DNA of 64,000 nucleotides from positions 62,001 to 126,000 of the forward strand of contig NZ_JABUZG010000058.1 of NCBI RefSeq assembly GCF_014897815.1. The letters are read 5' to 3'. A program made the translations under genes and the position numbers. Positions 61,878-64,000 of the stretch are shown here, in pieces; within the stretch, counting starts at the first letter, position 1, and every line of letters starts with the position of its first letter. The DNA comes from Psychrobacter sp. PG1 (lineage in GTDB: Bacteria > Pseudomonadota > Gammaproteobacteria > Pseudomonadales > Moraxellaceae). A model generated the notes under the pieces. That model saw only the letters and a program-made list of their open reading frames with translations. It did not search any database and was not told where the DNA came from.

Positions 61878-61931
61878 ACTAATCGTTTAAGAGTACTAAT
61901 CGTTTAAGAGTACTAATCGTTTAAGAGTACT
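61878..61931. repeat. 17-base tandem repeat, three copies
   Basis: Three exact copies of ACTAATCGTTTAAGAGT plus a further ACT lie between lldD and the rhomboid gene. It may have arisen by slippage; no coding or dyad content. Confidence 0.9.
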
Positions 61932-62024
61932 ACTCATCAAATCATAATGTCATGCAGATGTCTGACATTATTTGACCATACCCTTTATACTCTATTTATA
62001 ACATTCTAATGATATCTCACCTTT

Positions 62025-62999
62025 ATGACCATTCAACAATTATTAAAAACAGCCCCTGTCACCACGCTGTTACTAGCCAGCTTTATTGGGTTATTCATCA
62101 TGCAGGTACTGACAGGCGTCGATGCCAATAACCCATCGACTGAGGCGCTCTTAAAATGGGGTGCCAATGCATTGCCATTTACCATGGGTGATGAGCCGTG
62201 GCGCTTGGTCAGCAGTGCCTTTTTACACATCGGCTTGATGCATTTATTGTTTAATGGATTTGCCATGTATTTCTTTGGGCAGATTGCCGAGCCGATGTTT
62301 GGCTCAGCCAAGTTTTTGGCATTATTTTTACTGGCGGCGATCGGGGGCAACTTACTGAATAACTATGTCACGTGGCACAGTATTGTAGAAGGAACTGGTC
62401 AGCCGGGTCTATCGGCTGGGGCGTCAGGTGGCATCATGGGTATCGGCGCGGCATTATTGATAGCCGCGCTGTTTAAAATATCGGTCAATGGCATGGTGCT
62501 CAATCTTAAGAGCTTGATATTTATCATGGGCATTAACCTTGTTTATGGTTTTGCCGTACCGGGTATTGATAATGCGGGGCATATTGGCGGCGCGGTGACT
62601 GGCTTAGTGATTGCACTGGCATTCGCAATCGCCTACCGGCAGCGTATGACAATAGCGTTACAGAATATGCCTAACCCAGCTGCTTATGAAGACCGTTATC
62701 GAACGACTTATATCAATTTTCCAGCAAGCAGCAATACTGACTCTTCTGCTAATAATGAGCACTTTAATAATGTTGATTTTGACAATAACAGCAGTTTCCA
62801 CCCCGACTCTGCTGTAAACTCACACTTAAATACTCATGCTAATCGCAGCCACCTTAGTGAACAAGAAACAGCGACCAAATCTATCCTTATTTGGCAATTA
62901 CTACCATGGCTAATGATGCTACTGATTAGCATTGGCTTTATTTGGTGGTGGCAAGATATTCATGATCAAATATTACAAGTATTAAAAACCATTGAGTAA
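62025..62999 (+). CDS. Rhomboid family intramembrane serine protease
   Basis: A 324-residue protease. The catalytic Ser134 lies in GASGGIMG and His186 in NAGHIGG; the WR pair at 59-60 and the HLLFNGFAMY helix are also typical of rhomboids. Six core helices end by about 215. A linker of about 70 residues rich in Asn, Ser and His (about 225-285) and one more helix at about 291-309 follow, beyond the usual rhomboid core. Substrates are unknown. Confidence 0.9.
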   Translation: MTIQQLLKTAPVTTLLLASFIGLFIMQVLTGVDANNPSTEALLKWGANALPFTMGDEPWRLVSSAFLHIGLMHLLFNGFAMYFFGQIAEPMFGSAKFLALFLLAAIGGNLLNNYVTWHSIVEGTGQPGLSAGASGGIMGIGAALLIAALFKISVNGMVLNLKSLIFIMGINLVYGFAVPGIDNAGHIGGAVTGLVIALAFAIAYRQRMTIALQNMPNPAAYEDRYRTTYINFPASSNTDSSANNEHFNNVDFDNNSSFHPDSAVNSHLNTHANRSHLSEQETATKSILIWQLLPWLMMLLISIGFIWWWQDIHDQILQVLKTIE

Positions 63000-63075
63000 A
63001 CCTTCATAGTTATTTATCATTGCTAAATAGTTCATGATAACAGCTTACTGGTTAGGTTTTTCTTACTCGCTTCTT

Positions 63076-63168
63076 GCTACAGTCAGAGCACTTTTAAACC
63101 GCTACGGTGTTACCCGCCCTAGATGTACTCAGTGTACTATCTGCGGTCGGTCGCCTTGTAGCGATTCT
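63076..63168. repeat. Interspersed intergenic repeat, copy A
   Basis: About 93 bases matching copy B at 53956-54053. Shared blocks include CTCAGTGTA and TCGGTCGCCTTGT. It lies just upstream of the MipA/OmpV-like gene. Confidence 0.6.
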
Positions 63169-63228
63169 AAAATTCCTTGACTATACACGATTGCCCCCAA
63201 TTATATCATTCATTCACGAGACTCTATT

Positions 63229-64000
63229 ATGTTTAAACCTGTAGCGCTACCTCATATTTCTACGCGCGTCATGCTTAGCGCATTAACGGCTACCGCGTTA
63301 TTTAGTGTCGCCAGTATGTCCAATGCTGCACTTTTTAAGAACAATTTACCTACTGACCAAGACGCTGTATTAAGCGTGGGCGTCAACGTCATAGCCGTCA
63401 ACTCTGCCTACGATATGGAAGACAGCCTCGATGTACGTGTGTTACCAGGCGCGTTTTATGACAACAATAGATTCTATGTGCGCGGCGCTCAAGCGGGTGC
63501 TTATATCATTAATGATGGCAAAAATCAGCTATCGGCTTATGCTCAGCTCGCTGGCAACGATTTCGATCCTGATGATGCTAGAGGCGCATTACAAGGTCTT
63601 GATGAGCGTGAAGCGTCAGTCGCTGCTGGTCTGACTTATTTGCGCCGCACGCCCGTCGGTGGTTTCCGTGCTCAAATCGCGACTGATGTTTTAGACCGTA
63701 GCGGTGGTAACACAGCTCGTTTGACCTATCTCGCTAGAATTACGAAAGACAAGCTAACAGTCTATCCAAGCATTGGCTTCGAATACAACGATGCTGACTA
63801 TAATGAATACTATTATGGCGTCAGCGAAAAAGAGTCAGCGGAAACAGGCGTCGCCGCTTATAAGTCCAATTCGAGCTTGAACCCTTACGTTAACATTAGT
63901 GCCAACTATGATTTCAATGAACGTTGGGCATTGTTTGCTAATCAAAGCTTAAGCTATCTGCCAAATGAGCAATACGATAGCCCAAAGGTTGACTCGCGTA
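63229..64000 (+). CDS. MipA/OmpV-like outer-membrane protein, N-terminal part (cut by window edge)
   Basis: The frame opens at the ATG at 63229 and is still open at the window end (257 codons). A signal peptide (MLSALTATALFSVASMSNA region) is followed by a beta-barrel sequence: alternating polar/hydrophobic strands such as VLPGAFYDNNRFYVRGAQAG and LTVYPSIGFEYNDADYNEYYYGVSEKESA, the latter matching MipA/OmpV proteins. The function could be outer-membrane scaffold or channel. The C-terminus is outside the window. Internal frames in other registers are shadows. Confidence 0.8.
   Translation, partial: MFKPVALPHISTRVMLSALTATALFSVASMSNAALFKNNLPTDQDAVLSVGVNVIAVNSAYDMEDSLDVRVLPGAFYDNNRFYVRGAQAGAYIINDGKNQLSAYAQLAGNDFDPDDARGALQGLDEREASVAAGLTYLRRTPVGGFRAQIATDVLDRSGGNTARLTYLARITKDKLTVYPSIGFEYNDADYNEYYYGVSEKESAETGVAAYKSNSSLNPYVNISANYDFNERWALFANQSLSYLPNEQYDSPKVDSR

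Noticed and set aside
63431..63634. 67-codon plus-strand frame within the last gene
   Set aside because: It is an out-of-register shadow of the MipA/OmpV-like coding sequence, whose own frame stays open to the window end.

Overview
The window reads as chromosomal DNA of a Psychrobacter-like member of the Moraxellaceae (Gammaproteobacteria). This rests on the gene set: a hydroxylase-type MiaE, an ElsL-like cytosolic YkuD protein, long-form isocitrate lyase, a Neisseria-type lactate dehydrogenase, an Hda with a clamp motif, and AT-rich spacers with moderate-GC genes. No phage, integron, CRISPR array, complete insertion sequence or rRNA operon is visible. The species is an inference; no database search was possible.

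Layout. 1-2.7 kb: the end of an alcohol dehydrogenase, a DUF779 protein and a GMC oxidoreductase. 3.2-10.1 kb: a five-gene dipeptide-type ABC importer (dppABCDF order), whose last gene overlaps a secreted DUF4424 protein. 10.3-12.0 kb: a NERD/zinc-ribbon protein and a LysE-type exporter. 12.2-24.6 kb: housekeeping genes (tktA, serS, dps, hda, an AI-2E-type permease, purMN, an aldehyde dehydrogenase). 25-31.6 kb: a LysR regulator divergent from aceA, a DUF4349 lipoprotein and a CYTH-CHAD protein. 31.8-38.9 kb: a nitroreductase, the ElsL-like protein, an unrecognised membrane-anchored protein, argG, pyrC, rnt and a small basic membrane protein. The only tRNA (Glu-TTC) follows at 38961.

39.4-50.8 kb, mostly minus strand: a membrane-tethered BLUF photoreceptor, then the conserved block ispD-ftsB-eno / kdsA-pyrG, interrupted by copper genes (copA, copZ and a degenerate HMA-fold protein), then a porin. 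51.5-64 kb: glcB, a MiaE homologue, four tiny disordered hydrophilic proteins, ppk, mtgA, a glutaredoxin-like protein, a lactate dehydrogenase, a rhomboid protease and the start of a MipA/OmpV-type outer-membrane protein.

Functional links: aceA (26.7 kb) and glcB (51.6 kb) together provide the glyoxylate shunt, and lldD feeds lactate carbon. purMN, pyrC and pyrG serve nucleotide synthesis. kdsA, ftsB, mtgA, the ElsL-like protein and the porin serve the envelope. dps, ppk and the hydrophilic small proteins suggest stress survival.

Less ordinary items are the cluster of four Cys/Trp-free small proteins (55.3-56.6 kb), the HMA-fold protein without metal-binding cysteines behind kdsA, the TM-anchored BLUF protein with an altered flavin-pocket residue, a MITE-like element with a second degraded copy ending at a stop codon, an interspersed intergenic repeat in two copies, and a tRNA promoter embedded in a small coding sequence.
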